This document shows positions 54,539-64,000 of a DNA stretch of 64,000 bases, piece by piece (the first letter of the stretch is position 1; each line of letters opens with the position of its first letter). Origin of the DNA: Nocardioides anomalus (GTDB lineage: Bacteria; Actinomycetota; Actinomycetes; Propionibacteriales; Nocardioidaceae). Position numbers and translations under genes: made by a program. The notes under the pieces are model-generated. The model had not been told where the DNA came from. It saw only the letters and a program-made list of their open reading frames with translations, and did no database searches. The stretch is taken from contig NZ_CP049257.1 in NCBI RefSeq assembly GCF_011046535.1, positions 868,001 through 932,000 on the forward strand, written 5' to 3'.

Positions 54539-55387
54539 CTAGGCGTGGGCGGGTGGAACGTTCCTCCGCGTCGCGGCCCGGTCGACCGCCTCGAGGTCCT
54601 CCGGCGTGACCAGCCGGACCTCCGCCGTACGCCGGCCGACCGCGAAGCGGACGTTCTGCGCCCGCCCCGCGCCCGCCCGGAACGGGTCGTCCTTGGGCCC
54701 GAAGGCCAGCGCCGAGATCGACCGGATCGCGTCGTCCACGCGCTGGGAGCGCTGGAGGTTCCAGGCGTAGCCGTGCCAGTGCAGGACCCGCTCGTAGATC
54801 TCGCGGTTCGACGGCGGGCGCGGGTAGTCGTCGGTGCCCGCCAGCCACGGCTCCGCGAGCGCCAGCGCGACGTACCACTCCCGCGACTGCGGCATCAGCC
54901 GCGGCGCCGGCGCCGTGGCCATCGCGTCGTCCTCGTCGCCCTCGCCCTCCGGCCGCGGCCGCGGCGGCGGCTCGGAGCTGTCGCCCTGCACCTCGACCAC
55001 GATGGACAGGTCGTCGAACGTGCCGTCCGGGCCCTTGCGCCCGCGCATGACGACCAGCTGGTTCTCGCCCTCGTCCAGCAGCAGCGAGATCCCCTCGGTG
55101 ATGGTCACCCGCCGTGCCCCGCCCGGCGCGTCGAACAGGCTGGCCACCTGCGTCTCTCCCGCGCCGTGCCACCGCAGCCGCGCGATCTCGTCGCCGACGG
55201 TCAGCTCGCCCAGCAGGCGGCTGACGTGCGGCGCGCACCGCGGCAGCACCAGCGCGGACACGCTGACCGCCGCGTCCGGGTCGTCCTCCGGCACCGCGTA
55301 GTGCGGCGAGCGGCCGAACAGCAGGGTCTCGCCGGTGCCCACGGTGACCGTCGGCAGGCCCGCCCCCCGCAACGTGACCCGCAGCAT
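54539..55387 (-). CDS. FHA-domain protein of the secretion cluster
   Basis: A 282-residue cytosolic protein. The N-terminal part (about 1-95) is FHA-like: TLLFGRSPHYAVPEDD, then LPRCAPHVSRLLGELTVGDE, with Arg and Ser of the phosphothreonine pocket recognisable though diverged. A charged linker with RPRPEGEGDEDD follows, then a helical C-terminal domain (MPQSREWYVALALAEPWLAG, NREIYERVLHWHGYAWNLQR). FHA domains read phosphothreonine, so it may be a target of the cluster's kinase. First gene of the minus-strand set; 121 bp to the divergent hydrolase. Confidence 0.75.
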   Translation of the reverse strand: MLRVTLRGAGLPTVTVGTGETLLFGRSPHYAVPEDDPDAAVSVSALVLPRCAPHVSRLLGELTVGDEIARLRWHGAGETQVASLFDAPGGARRVTITEGISLLLDEGENQLVVMRGRKGPDGTFDDLSIVVEVQGDSSEPPPRPRPEGEGDEDDAMATAPAPRLMPQSREWYVALALAEPWLAGTDDYPRPPSNREIYERVLHWHGYAWNLQRSQRVDDAIRSISALAFGPKDDPFRAGAGRAQNVRFAVGRRTAEVRLVTPEDLEAVDRAATRRNVPPAHA

Positions 55388-55508
55388 GCGGGGGAGTCTT
55401 CCACGGGCCGTCGCGCCCCGAGGTGAGAAGCGGTCGACCCGAGGTGAACGGCTGGTGTCGCGCGGCGCGGCGGTGTACGACTGTTCACTCAGCGGCTACG
55501 GTGACCGC

Positions 55509-56636
55509 ATGAGCACGACCGCACCCGGTCCGACCGTCCTCGACGCGCTGTCGCTGCTGGCCGAGGTGGGCGACGAGCTGGTGGTGCGGACGGTGCGGGA
55601 CACCCACCTGGCGGTGCTGGGCCGCACGCCGGCCGGGCCGCTGCACCGCGGCATCACCACGACCGTCTACAGGGGCCTGACCGGGTCGCTGTCCGGCGCG
55701 AGCCGGGCCCTGGACCGCCTGGCCGCGACCGGCGTCGGCCCGCGGCTGGAGGCCGACCCCCGCGGCAGGTTCGTCAACGCGGCGGTCAACGGGCTGATCG
55801 GGGACCGGCTGCTGCGGGAGCGGCCCCAGATGGCCATCGCCATGGCGGTCCGGCGCGACGGCGCGGACGTCGAGCTGGAGACCGAGGCACTGAGGAAGGC
55901 GTTCCCGCAGGCGACCGGCCGGCTGGTGCTGTTCCTGCACGGATTGTGCGAGAACGAGTCCTACTGGGACCGCGGGCGGGCCACGGCGCCGACGTACGCC
56001 GACGCGCTGGCCGAGCGGGGGTGGACGCCGGTGATGCTGCGGGCCAACACGGGGCTGGGGCTGCGGGAGAACGGCGCGGCGCTGGCTTCGCTGGGCCAGC
56101 GGCTGGTGGACGCGTGGCCGGTCGAGGTCGAGCGGGTGGCGCTGGTGGGGCACTCGCTCGGCGGGCTGGTGATCCGGGCGGCGGGCGCGGTGATGAGCGA
56201 CGTCGAGCGGCCGTGGGCGGAGCGGGTGAGCGACGTGGTCACGCTGGGCACGCCGCACCTGGGGGCGCCGATCGCGTGGGGCGTCGGGCACGGGAGCCGG
56301 GCCCTGCAGGCGCTGGAGGAGACGGCGGCGTTCGGGCGGATCCTCGACTGGCGCTCGCGCGGCGTGCACGACCTGGTGGCGGGGCTGGCCGAGGACGTGC
56401 CGCCGCTGCCGCACGCGCGCTACCACCTGGTGGCCGCGACCCTGACCCGCGACCGGCGCCACCCGGTGGGCGACCTGGTGGGCGACCTGCTGGTGCGGCC
56501 GCGCTCGGCGTACGGCCGCGACCGCCGGCGCACGCTGTTCCCCGGCGCCGACGTGCTGCACGTGGGCCGCACCGACCACTTCGGGCTGCTCAACCACCCC
56601 GACGTCCACCGCGCGCTGCGAGACTGGCTGGCGTGA
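55509..56636 (+). CDS. Alpha/beta hydrolase, PGAP1/lipase-like
   Basis: A 375-residue hydrolase. An N-terminal helical section of about 130 residues precedes the catalytic domain. The oxyanion region [18 protein letters not shown] starts near 140, and the nucleophile is in [17 protein letters not shown] near 215. [17 protein letters not shown] follows, and the His is likely in [12 protein letters not shown] near the end. The TPHLG motif is that of PGAP1-like lipases and acyltransferases. ATG at 55509. Its stop overlaps the next gene (GTGA). Confidence 0.88.
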   Translation: MSTTAPGPTVLDALSLLAEVGDELVVRTVRDTHLAVLGRTPAGPLHRGITTTVYRGLTGSLSGASRALDRLAATGVGPRLEADPRGRFVNAAVNGLIGDRLLRERPQMAIAMAVRRDGADVELETEALRKAFPQATGRLVLFLHGLCENESYWDRGRATAPTYADALAERGWTPVMLRANTGLGLRENGAALASLGQRLVDAWPVEVERVALVGHSLGGLVIRAAGAVMSDVERPWAERVSDVVTLGTPHLGAPIAWGVGHGSRALQALEETAAFGRILDWRSRGVHDLVAGLAEDVPPLPHARYHLVAATLTRDRRHPVGDLVGDLLVRPRSAYGRDRRRTLFPGADVLHVGRTDHFGLLNHPDVHRALRDWLA

Positions 56637-57155
56637 GCGAGGCCGAGGGAGGGGGCGAGCCGGACCGCGAGCTGCGCGCGGAGACGAGCATCGACGCGCC
56701 CCCCGGCGCGGGTGTGGCGGGTCCTGTCCGACGTGCGCCGGATGCCCGAGCTCTCCGACGAGCTGGTGCGGATGGTGCCGGTGAAGCCGGGCGGGCTCCG
56801 CCCCGGTCAGTGGTACGTCGGGCTGAACCGTCGCCGGGCCGCGGTGTGGCCCACCCGCAACGTGGTGAGCGCGGTGGACCCGGAGCGCCGGCTGGCGTGG
56901 GACACCACCTCCAGCGGAGCGCGGTGGATCTGGGAGCTGGCCCCCGCGGGGGAGGGCGGCACGCGCGTGGTGCACCGGCGGCCGGTGCCGCGGCGCCTGA
57001 CGCCGCTGAGCGCGGCGTTCGCGCGGGCGTTCCTGGGCGGCGTGGGCGGCCACGCCGACGAGCTCGAGGCCGGGATGGCGCAGTCCGTGGCCCGGCTCAA
57101 GCGGCTGGTCGAGGACGCGCCGGACCAGGCCGGACCCGCCGTTCCTCTGCCCTGA
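56633..57155 (+). pseudogene. SRPBCC-family (polyketide cyclase-like) protein, frameshifted
   Basis: GTG at 56633 opens [20 protein letters not shown] and then leaves frame at the C run 56699-56704. Removing one C gives [20 protein letters not shown], the classic start of an SRPBCC/START-type lipid- or ligand-binding domain, continuing in the other frame to 57155 (EWYVGL-like strand [20 protein letters not shown], then [20 protein letters not shown]). Without the indel it would be about 173 residues. It is coupled to the hydrolase. Real disruption or homopolymer error. Confidence 0.8.
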
Positions 57156-57162
57156 GCGAACA
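57145..57162 (-). promoter_or_regulatory. Candidate ClgR-type operator upstream of clpP1
   Basis: On the minus strand the 18 bases TGTTCGCTCAGGGCAGAG resemble the ClgR-binding consensus as I remember it (CGCY-N-A-N-R-GCG flanked by A/T), with two mismatches in the right half. ClgR activates clpP1P2 in actinobacteria. The site lies 50 bp before the clpP1 start and overlaps the end of the SRPBCC gene. Tentative. Confidence 0.35.
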
Positions 57163-57211
57163 AGGCGGGACACGCCGTGGAACCGGGCCCCGGCCCGGCT
57201 ATGGTCGCAAC

Positions 57212-57853
57212 GTGACTGCACAGACTCCCGGGCTGACCGGCCCGACGGCCGGCGGCGGCGCCGGCATGGCGGTGCTCGACGACCACATCTACCAGCGGCT
57301 GCTGCGCGAGCGCATCGTGTTCCTCGGCTCCGAGGTGCGCGACCAGAACGCCAACGCGATCTGCGCCCAGCTGCTGCTGCTCTCGGCCGAGGACCCCGAG
57401 GCCGACATCTTCCTGCACATCAACAGCCCCGGTGGCTCGGTGGACGCCGGCATGGCGATCTACGACACCATGAACTACATCCCCAACGACGTCGCGACCG
57501 TCGGCATGGGCCTGGCGGCCTCGATGGGCCAGTTCCTGCTCTGCGCCGGCGCCAAGGGCAAGCGCTACGCCCTGCCGCACTCGCGGATCATGATGCACCA
57601 GCCCTCCTCGGGCATGGGCGGCTCGGCCTCGGACATCAAGATCCAGGCCCAGCAGTCCCTGCACATCAAGAAGGTGCTGCTCGAGCTCATCGCCCAGCAC
57701 ACCGGCCAGTCGGTGGAGCAGATCGAGGCCGACGCCGACCGCGACCGGTGGTTCACCGCCGACCAGGCCAAGGACTACGGCCTCGTCGACCAGGTGATCA
57801 CCAGCGCTCGCGAGGCTGCTGACGACGGCCGCCCCGCGCGGCAGAAGGACTGA
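57212..57853 (+). CDS. clpP1: ATP-dependent Clp protease proteolytic subunit 1
   Basis: A 213-residue serine protease subunit. The catalytic Ser104 is in [11 protein letters not shown], His129 in MMHQPSSG and the Asp in ADRDRWF near 178. [20 protein letters not shown] is the family core. It forms a barrel with ClpP2 and is fed by ClpX or ClpC. GTG at 57212. Six bases separate it from clpP2. Confidence 0.97.
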   Translation: MTAQTPGLTGPTAGGGAGMAVLDDHIYQRLLRERIVFLGSEVRDQNANAICAQLLLLSAEDPEADIFLHINSPGGSVDAGMAIYDTMNYIPNDVATVGMGLAASMGQFLLCAGAKGKRYALPHSRIMMHQPSSGMGGSASDIKIQAQQSLHIKKVLLELIAQHTGQSVEQIEADADRDRWFTADQAKDYGLVDQVITSAREAADDGRPARQKD

Positions 57854-57859
57854 CCCCTC

Positions 57860-58504
57860 ATGACCAACACGCCCGAGCTCTCCCCGAGCATGAACTACTA
57901 CATCCCGCAGTGGGAGGAGCGCACGTCGTACGGCTTCCGCCGCATCGACCCCTACGCCAAGCTGTTCGAGGACCGCATCATCTACCTCGGCACCCCCATC
58001 TCCGACGACGTGGCCAACGCCGTGATCGCCCAGCTGCTGTGCCTGCAGTCGATGAACCCCGACCAGGACATCAGCATCTACATCAACAGCCCCGGTGGCT
58101 CGTTCACCGCGCTGACCGCGATCTACGACACGATGAAGTTCATCAAGCCCGACGTCCAGACCGTCTGCATCGGTCAGGCCGCCTCGGCGGCGGCGATCCT
58201 GCTGGCGGCCGGCACGGCCGGCAAGCGGCTGGCGCTGCCCAACAGCCGGATCCTCATCCACCAGCCCTACACCGAGGGCACCTTCGGCCAGACCTCGGAC
58301 ATCGAGATCCAGGCCAACGAGATCCTGCGCATGCGCGAGCTGCTGGAGAAGATGATCTCCGACCACAGCGGCAAGAGCATCGACGAGGTCAGCCGCGACA
58401 TCGAGCGCGACAAGATCCTCACCGCCGAGGGCGCCGTCGAGTACGGCCTCATCGACTCGGTGCTGGCGTCCCTCAAGGGGACCCCGGCGCTCAACGCCGG
58501 CTGA
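57860..58504 (+). CDS. clpP2: ATP-dependent Clp protease proteolytic subunit 2
   Basis: A 214-residue ClpP paralogue with Ser109 in GQAASAAAILLAAG, His134 in LIHQPYTEG and Asp near 184 in IERDKIL. It differs from ClpP1 mainly at the N-terminus (NYYIPQWEERTSYGFRRIDP), which forms the axial region. Actinobacteria need both rings. Co-transcribed with clpP1; a hairpin follows. Confidence 0.97.
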   Translation: MTNTPELSPSMNYYIPQWEERTSYGFRRIDPYAKLFEDRIIYLGTPISDDVANAVIAQLLCLQSMNPDQDISIYINSPGGSFTALTAIYDTMKFIKPDVQTVCIGQAASAAAILLAAGTAGKRLALPNSRILIHQPYTEGTFGQTSDIEIQANEILRMRELLEKMISDHSGKSIDEVSRDIERDKILTAEGAVEYGLIDSVLASLKGTPALNAG

Positions 58505-58548
58505 CCGTCGGACGACCCGCGTCATCGACAGGCCGACCGGACACGCGG

Positions 58549-58582
58549 CCCCGTCCCACCACCACACAGGTGTGGGACGGGG
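58549..58582 (+). terminator. Hairpin between clpP2 and clpX
   Basis: CCCCGTCCCAC at 58549-58559 pairs perfectly with GTGGGACGGGG at 58572-58582 over a 12-base loop. It follows clpP2 by 45 bp and precedes clpX by 52 bp, so clpX probably has its own promoter or depends on readthrough. Confidence 0.75.
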
Positions 58583-58634
58583 TACCGTTCGGGACGCACT
58601 GCGGTGATGATCACAGTGGAGGAGGAGGCACCTA

Positions 58635-59918
<1,284 letters not shown>

Positions 59919-59921
59919 CCT

Positions 59922-59939
59922 GACGGTCAGCCGACCGTC
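59922..59939. terminator. Hairpin after clpX
   Basis: GACGGTC, loop AGCC, GACCGTC: a perfect 7-bp stem three bases after the clpX stop and 37 bp from the stop of the convergent gene. It can act in both directions. Confidence 0.65.
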
Positions 59940-59976
59940 TCCTCCCTGGTCACCGCCTCGCGCGGGCGGGGACCGC

Positions 59977-60882
59977 TCACGGCGTGGTGAACCACGCCTC
60001 GCTGCGGGCGAGGGCGAGCGAGGCGTCCAGGCTGAGCACCGGCTCGTCGGCGACGACGTCGCCGGCCTTCTCGCCCGGAGTGTTGTAGGAGTCGACGGTG
60101 ATCACGTAGCCGTCGTCGGTGAAGAGCCGCACGTACAGCTCCTGGTGGCTCGCCGGTGCGTCGGCGCCCTGGCTCGGGTGGCTGACCGAGCGCCAACCTC
60201 CCGGGTCCTGGGTGCAGTCCAGGGGCGGGAAGGCCCGGTAGGCGCCCTGGCACGCCTCGCGCGCGGTGAGCGCGACGCGCTGCTCCAGGTCCCCGTCGAG
60301 GCTCGAGGCGAGCCCGTCGCCCGGAGAGGCGATCCCGACCGCGGCGTACCCGTCCCAGCGCTGGATGGTCACCGAGGCGCCACCGCCGGCGAAGCTGAAG
60401 GTGAGCGCGCGGCCGTTGCGGGTCGTGTCGGCCATGTGGGTGGGGTCGGAGGACCAGGTGTGGGCGACCTCGAGGTCCGCGACCCGGTCGGCGGGCAGCA
60501 GGTCGAGCAGCGCGGCGCGCAGGCTCGCGTCGTCGACCACCGAGCGGTCGGTCGCGATGACGGGGCCGCCGGGCACCTCGGTCGCCGAGCCCTCGGCGTA
60601 GTGCGTGGGGGTCGCGGTCGGCACGGGCACGGCCGGTGCGCTCGTGGCCACGGCGGGAGCCGGGTCCACGGCCGCGCGGGGCGCGGTGAGACCGGTGACC
60701 GCCACGGCGACGGCGACCACCGCGGCCGCGCTGCCGGCGGTGCCGGCGGCGACGAGGAGCCGCCGGCCGCGCCGTCGCCGGGCGCCGTCGGCCATCGCCT
60801 CGGAGAGGAGGCGGTCGGCGGCGGCGGGGCCCAGCTCGTCGGGGAGGCCGCGCAGCAGGCGGCCCAGCTCGGTGTCGGTCAC
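59977..60882 (-). CDS. Membrane protein coupled to ECF sigma factor (possible anti-sigma)
   Basis: A 301-residue protein. About 40 cytosolic residues (TDTELGRLLRGLPDELGPAA) precede one membrane helix at about 40-64 (LLVAAGTAGSAAAVVAVAVA), then a Pro/Thr linker and a globular outer domain of about 200 residues with two Cys (CQGAYRAFPPLDC). The GTG at 60882 overlaps the stop of the sigma gene (GTGA). Position and topology suggest an anti-sigma factor, but no zinc-binding HxxxCxxC motif is seen. Confidence 0.75.
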   Translation of the reverse strand: MTDTELGRLLRGLPDELGPAAADRLLSEAMADGARRRRGRRLLVAAGTAGSAAAVVAVAVAVTGLTAPRAAVDPAPAVATSAPAVPVPTATPTHYAEGSATEVPGGPVIATDRSVVDDASLRAALLDLLPADRVADLEVAHTWSSDPTHMADTTRNGRALTFSFAGGGASVTIQRWDGYAAVGIASPGDGLASSLDGDLEQRVALTAREACQGAYRAFPPLDCTQDPGGWRSVSHPSQGADAPASHQELYVRLFTDDGYVITVDSYNTPGEKAGDVVADEPVLSLDASLALARSEAWFTTP

Positions 60883-61403
60883 GGGAGGATCCCTCCGGTC
60901 ATCAGGTCGGACAGGGGCAGGTCGAGGCGCTCGCGGAGCCGGCGCAACGCGCGGAGCAGCCGGTTGCGCACCGCGCCGTTGGTGAGGTCGAGCAGCCGGG
61001 CGACGTCCTCGGTCGAGGCGTCGTCGAGGTAGCGCAGCACGACCACGGCCCGGTCGAGCGGCTCGAGCTCGTCCAGGGCCGCGAGCAGCGTCAGCCGCAG
61101 CACGTCGTCGGGCCCGGCGACCGCGCGCTCGGGCACGTGCTCGACCGGCCGCTCGTGGCTCGAGCGGCGGCGCTGCTGGCTGATCCAGGTGCGGGTCAGC
61201 GCGGTCTGGGCGTACGCCGCGGGGTTGGCGATCGCCGGTCCCCACCGCACGTAGACCTTGGCCAGGGTCTCCTGGACCAGGTCCTCGGCCCTGTGCGAGT
61301 CACCGCAGAGCAGCCAGGCCCGCCGGTACAGCTCCGGCATCCGCGCCCGCGCGAAGTCGGTGAACGCGCGGTCGCGCTCCGCGCCCCGGCTGCTGCTGGT
61401 CAT
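60879..61403 (-). CDS. ECF sigma factor (SigE/SigM-like, SigE-70 type)
   Basis: A 174-residue sigma factor. Region 2: FARARMPELYRRAWLLCGDS, HRAEDLVQETLAKVYVRW, YAQTALTRTWISQQRRRSSH. Region 4: LEPLDRAVVVLRYLDDASTE, DVARLLDLTNGAVRNRLLRA. The ATG at 61403 follows GGGAGGG; an upstream ATG at 61460 would add 19 residues unlike the family. Region-2 style is that of the actinobacterial SigE-70 group. Confidence 0.92.
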   Translation of the reverse strand: MTSSSRGAERDRAFTDFARARMPELYRRAWLLCGDSHRAEDLVQETLAKVYVRWGPAIANPAAYAQTALTRTWISQQRRRSSHERPVEHVPERAVAGPDDVLRLTLLAALDELEPLDRAVVVLRYLDDASTEDVARLLDLTNGAVRNRLLRALRRLRERLDLPLSDLMTGGILP

Positions 61404-61483
61404 GTCCCTCCCCGGCTCGTGGTCCACCCTCTCCGACGCACGCCACCCCTCGCGCGTCACACGGCGCTGCGCGAGGATGCGGC

Positions 61484-61894
61484 ATGGCGTTGGTGACCGA
61501 AGTGCTCCTGGTGAGCGGCGTGGCCCTGGACCTGGTGGGGGCGGGCGTGCTGTCGCACGCCCACAACGCCGAGTCGATCGTCGAGCTGCGCGAGGAGATC
61601 GGCGAGGAGGGCTCGGCGGTGGGGGAGGACGACGCGATCTCCACCCACGCCCAGCTGCTGGCCGAGAAGCGGATCGGGTTCTTCCTGCTGACCGTGGGCC
61701 TGGTGGTCTACCTGTGCGGCCTGGTCCTCAAGAGCCCCGAGGAGCTCGTGCTGATGGGCCCGGTCGCCGCCGGCGTGGTCGGCGTCGCCCTCGCCGTCGC
61801 CGCGGTCTTCACCCGGACGGTCAAGGCCCGGATCCGCGACCAGGCGCGCCGGGCCCGCGCGCAGGGCGACCCCGACCAGCTGCCCGAGCAGTAG
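61484..61894 (+). CDS. Small membrane protein, unknown family
   Basis: A 136-residue protein with hydrophobic segments at about 5-23, 65-82 and 88-110. A charged stretch (AESIVELREEIGEEGSAVGE) lies between the first two. The C-terminal tail is basic. ATG at 61484 lies 80 bp from the divergent sigma gene. I do not recognise it. Confidence 0.75.
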   Translation: MALVTEVLLVSGVALDLVGAGVLSHAHNAESIVELREEIGEEGSAVGEDDAISTHAQLLAEKRIGFFLLTVGLVVYLCGLVLKSPEELVLMGPVAAGVVGVALAVAAVFTRTVKARIRDQARRARAQGDPDQLPEQ

Positions 61895-61956
61895 ACCCCA
61901 GGGTCTGCACTGAACCGACCCGCGCCAGGGCCTCCTGACCGTACTCTCGTCCGGCC

Positions 61957-62805
61957 ATGGACGAGCCGCAGACACCGGGGGACGGGGCGTCGAGCCCCGA
62001 GGCGGGGGTGAGCGCCCGCGCGTACGACCGCATCGTGCGCGACCTCGAGCAGCGCCAGCGCGTGGCGTCCGCGACGTTGCGGGTCGAGCCCGCGGTGGGC
62101 CGCCAGCGACGCCGACGGCCGGTGCCCGGGACCGGCCCGAGCCGGGCTGCGCGGGTGGTGCCCGTCGTGGTGGGCGTGGTGCTCCTCCTCGTGGTCTACG
62201 GACCGCGGGTGCTGCCCTCGATCGGAGGCGGGCCGGACTACGCGTTCATGGAAACCGAGCAGGGCCGGCCGGTCACCTACAGCTCGTGCAAGCAGGTGCA
62301 GGTCGCCGTCTACCCGGCCGGCGGTCCGCCCGACGCCGAGTCACTGGTGCGCGAGGCGGTGGCCCAGGTGCGCGCCGCGACGGGGCTCGACATCGTGGTG
62401 ACCGGCTCCTTCGGCGGCTACGCGCCGAACTGGAACTTCAAGGCCGCGCCGGTGACCCCCACCGACCCGGTCGTGGTCTCCTGGCAGGACGCGACCGCCA
62501 TCGAGCAGCTCACCGACGACGTCGCCGGCCTGGGTGGCAGCTACGCGATGACCGCCCCCGGCGGCACGCGCTACTGGGTGGCGGGCGCCATCGCCCTGTC
62601 CCGCGACTTCTACGCCTACCTGGCCGAGCGCGGCGACCACGCGGAGGCGCTGGCGGTGCTGCTGCACGAGTTCGGCCACGTCCTCGGCCTCGCGCACGTG
62701 CACTCCTCCGGCGAGCTCATGAACGAGGACAACGTCGGGCGCACCACGCTCGGCGACGGCGACCGCGAGGGCCTGCGCCTGCTCGGCCAGGGCCCCTGCG
62801 TCTAG
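61957..62805 (+). CDS. Matrixin-like zinc metalloprotease, membrane anchored
   Basis: A 282-residue protein. One membrane helix lies at about 65-83 (VVPVVVGVVLLLVVYGPRVL) after a basic N-terminal region. The protease domain extends to the C-terminus and carries the zinc motif HEFGHVLGLAH from His237, followed by a Met-turn-like SSGELMNED. This is the HExxHxxGxxH pattern of metzincins, matrixin type. It should act outside the membrane. Substrate unknown. Confidence 0.9.
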   Translation: MDEPQTPGDGASSPEAGVSARAYDRIVRDLEQRQRVASATLRVEPAVGRQRRRRPVPGTGPSRAARVVPVVVGVVLLLVVYGPRVLPSIGGGPDYAFMETEQGRPVTYSSCKQVQVAVYPAGGPPDAESLVREAVAQVRAATGLDIVVTGSFGGYAPNWNFKAAPVTPTDPVVVSWQDATAIEQLTDDVAGLGGSYAMTAPGGTRYWVAGAIALSRDFYAYLAERGDHAEALAVLLHEFGHVLGLAHVHSSGELMNEDNVGRTTLGDGDREGLRLLGQGPCV

Positions 62806-62821
62806 CGGCCGGTGACGGCCG

Positions 62822-64000
62822 CTAGGACTGCTCCGCCACCGGCGCCAGCTCGGCGTCGACCCGCAGCTCGGCGAGCCCGTCGTCGACCACGAAGTCCAGG
62901 TCGCCGGAGACCCGACCGGTCGTGCGCAGGTCGTCGGCGGCCTGCTCGGCCGCCCGGACCTGGGCCTCCGGCCCGGTGATGGTCACCCGGGTGAGCTCGT
63001 GGCGCATCGAGACCTTGGCCTGCGACTTCGCGCCGCGCAGGCCGATGAGGGCGGCGGAGACGGCGGTGAGGGTCGAGGCGTCGGCGGCCGCGGCGGCGCC
63101 GAGGTCGGTCTGGCTCGGCCAGGTGGCGCGGTGGATCGAGCCCTCCTGCCACCACGACCAGACCTCCTCGGTCACGTAGGGCAGGAACGGCGCGAGCAGC
63201 CGGAGCTGGACCTGCAGCGCGATGGCGAGGGTGGCCCGGGCCGACTGGGTGCCGGGGGAGTCGGGGTCGCCGTATGCGCGCTCCTTGACCAGCTCGAGGT
63301 AGTCGTCGCAGAACTCCCAGAAGAAGCGCTCGGTGACCTCGAGGGCGGTGGTGTAGTCGTAGGCCTCGAACGCCTCGGTCGCGGTCGTGACCACGGTGGA
63401 GAGGCGGCCGAGCAGGGCGCAGTCGACCGGCGCGGAGACCTGGAAGGCGTTGAGCTGGGTGGCGCCGACGCCGTCGAGCACGAAGCGCGAGGCGTTGAGG
63501 ACCTTCATGGCCAGCCGGCGGCCGACCTTCATCTGGGCCTCGTCGAAGGGCGAGTCCATGCCGGGCCGCACCAGCGCGGCGCGCCAGCGGACCGCGTCGG
63601 CGCCGTACTTGTCGAGGATCTCGGTGGGCACGACGACGTTGCCCTTGGACTTCGACATCTTCTTGCGGTCCGGGTCGAGGATCCAGCCCGAGAGCATGGC
63701 GTGCGACCACGGCGTCGCGTGGTTCTCATAGTGGGCGCGCACCACGCGGGAGAACAGCCAGGTCCGGATGATCTCGTGGGCCTGGGTGCACAGGTCCATC
63801 GGGAAGACCCGGTTGAAGAGGTCGTCGTCCTTGCTCCAGCCGCCGGCGATCTGCGGGGTGAGCGAGGACGTGGCCCAGGTGTCCATCACGTCCGGGTCGC
63901 CGAGGAAGCCGTGCGGCTTGCCGCGCTGGTCCTCGGTGTAGCCGCGCGGCGCGTCGGTCGAGGGGTCGACCGGGAGCTCGGCCTCGGAGGGCATGAGGGG
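62822..64000 (-). CDS. valS: Valyl-tRNA synthetase, C-terminal part (cut by window edge)
   Basis: At least 393 residues of a class I synthetase; the 5' part lies beyond 64000. Visible are [37 protein letters not shown], and the KMSKS motif in [17 protein letters not shown]. The anticodon domain ([37 protein letters not shown]) follows. The C-terminal end has only a short coiled region, ending LAPVAEQS. The ATG at 63994 is internal, not the start: the frame stays open to the edge. Confidence 0.95.
   Translation of the reverse strand, partial: PLMPSEAELPVDPSTDAPRGYTEDQRGKPHGFLGDPDVMDTWATSSLTPQIAGGWSKDDDLFNRVFPMDLCTQAHEIIRTWLFSRVVRAHYENHATPWSHAMLSGWILDPDRKKMSKSKGNVVVPTEILDKYGADAVRWRAALVRPGMDSPFDEAQMKVGRRLAMKVLNASRFVLDGVGATQLNAFQVSAPVDCALLGRLSTVVTTATEAFEAYDYTTALEVTERFFWEFCDDYLELVKERAYGDPDSPGTQSARATLAIALQVQLRLLAPFLPYVTEEVWSWWQEGSIHRATWPSQTDLGAAAAADASTLTAVSAALIGLRGAKSQAKVSMRHELTRVTITGPEAQVRAAEQAADDLRTTGRVSGDLDFVVDDGLAELRVDAELAPVAEQS

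Noticed and set aside
61484..62805. The pair 61484 and 61957 as members of the adjacent sigma regulon operon
   Set aside because: They are divergent from the sigma gene and separated from each other by 62 bp with nothing to show a shared promoter; left as separate genes.

Overview
The window is about 64 kb of very GC-rich, densely coding chromosome from an actinobacterium. GTG starts are frequent, and ATGA/GTGA overlaps between neighbouring genes are common. Actinobacterial markers include a mycothiol-dependent nitroreductase-like protein, a DUF5130 protein, a GPP34 protein, a DUF1906 glycosidase-like protein, tandem clpP1-clpP2-clpX, WXG100 proteins and an Asp23/AmaP envelope-stress cluster. 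The overall flavour suggests Nocardioidaceae (Nocardioides-like). That is an inference from protein character, not from a database match. I see no prophage, transposase or CRISPR array.

Layout. 1-13 kb is mixed housekeeping: a dynamin-like GTPase, a luciferase-like monooxygenase, ssb, ettA, MarR, a thiolase, a TetR regulator with two visible operators in front of a tiny membrane protein, a tandem hot-dog thioesterase, an ECF sigma factor coupled to a His-Pro-repeat membrane protein, a truncated haemoglobin, OsmC, MscS and DUF5130. 12.9-13.6 kb is gene-free and full of long inverted repeats. 13.6-27.3 kb carries pepN, chrA, the nitroreductase-like protein, GPP34, metG with three translationally coupled followers, a secreted protein carrying two copies of a short palindromic element, a monooxygenase, LysE and a secreted DUF1906 protein. 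27.3-31.5 kb is a divergent Asp23/Gls24 envelope-stress cluster (sigma factor, four Asp23-like proteins, a J-domain-like protein, a frameshifted DUF2273-like protein, DUF6286, AmaP, CsbD). 31.6-38.8 kb holds small conserved genes, rpiB, a Nei-type glycosylase, a membrane PP2C phosphatase whose 3' end is duplicated in inverted orientation, tRNA-Gly and tRNA-Pro, a CDF transporter and tig.

The most interesting region is 38.9-55.4 kb. A receptor Ser/Thr kinase faces a long minus-strand cluster: an FHA protein, a WXG100 protein, a lytic-transglycosylase-like protein, a second WXG100 protein, an FHA-FtsK/SpoIIIE ATPase of EssC type, a beta-propeller/FN3 protein, a MoxR ATPase, DUF58, and a membrane transglutaminase-fold protein whose catalytic triad appears lost. 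It combines a minimal type VII-like secretion module with the kinase-FN3-AAA-DUF58-transglutaminase set known as the PFNA cluster in bifidobacteria, and no EccB, EccD, EccE or mycosin gene lies in it. The block sits between tig and clpP1-clpP2-clpX, genes that are usually neighbours. The window closes with clpP1, clpP2, clpX, an ECF sigma/membrane protein pair, a matrixin-like protease and the 3' part of valS.

Four genes (a DUF2273-like gene, a CDF transporter, tig, an SRPBCC gene) are each broken by a single-base indel in a run of G or C. This pattern points to sequencing or assembly error at least as much as to real decay.
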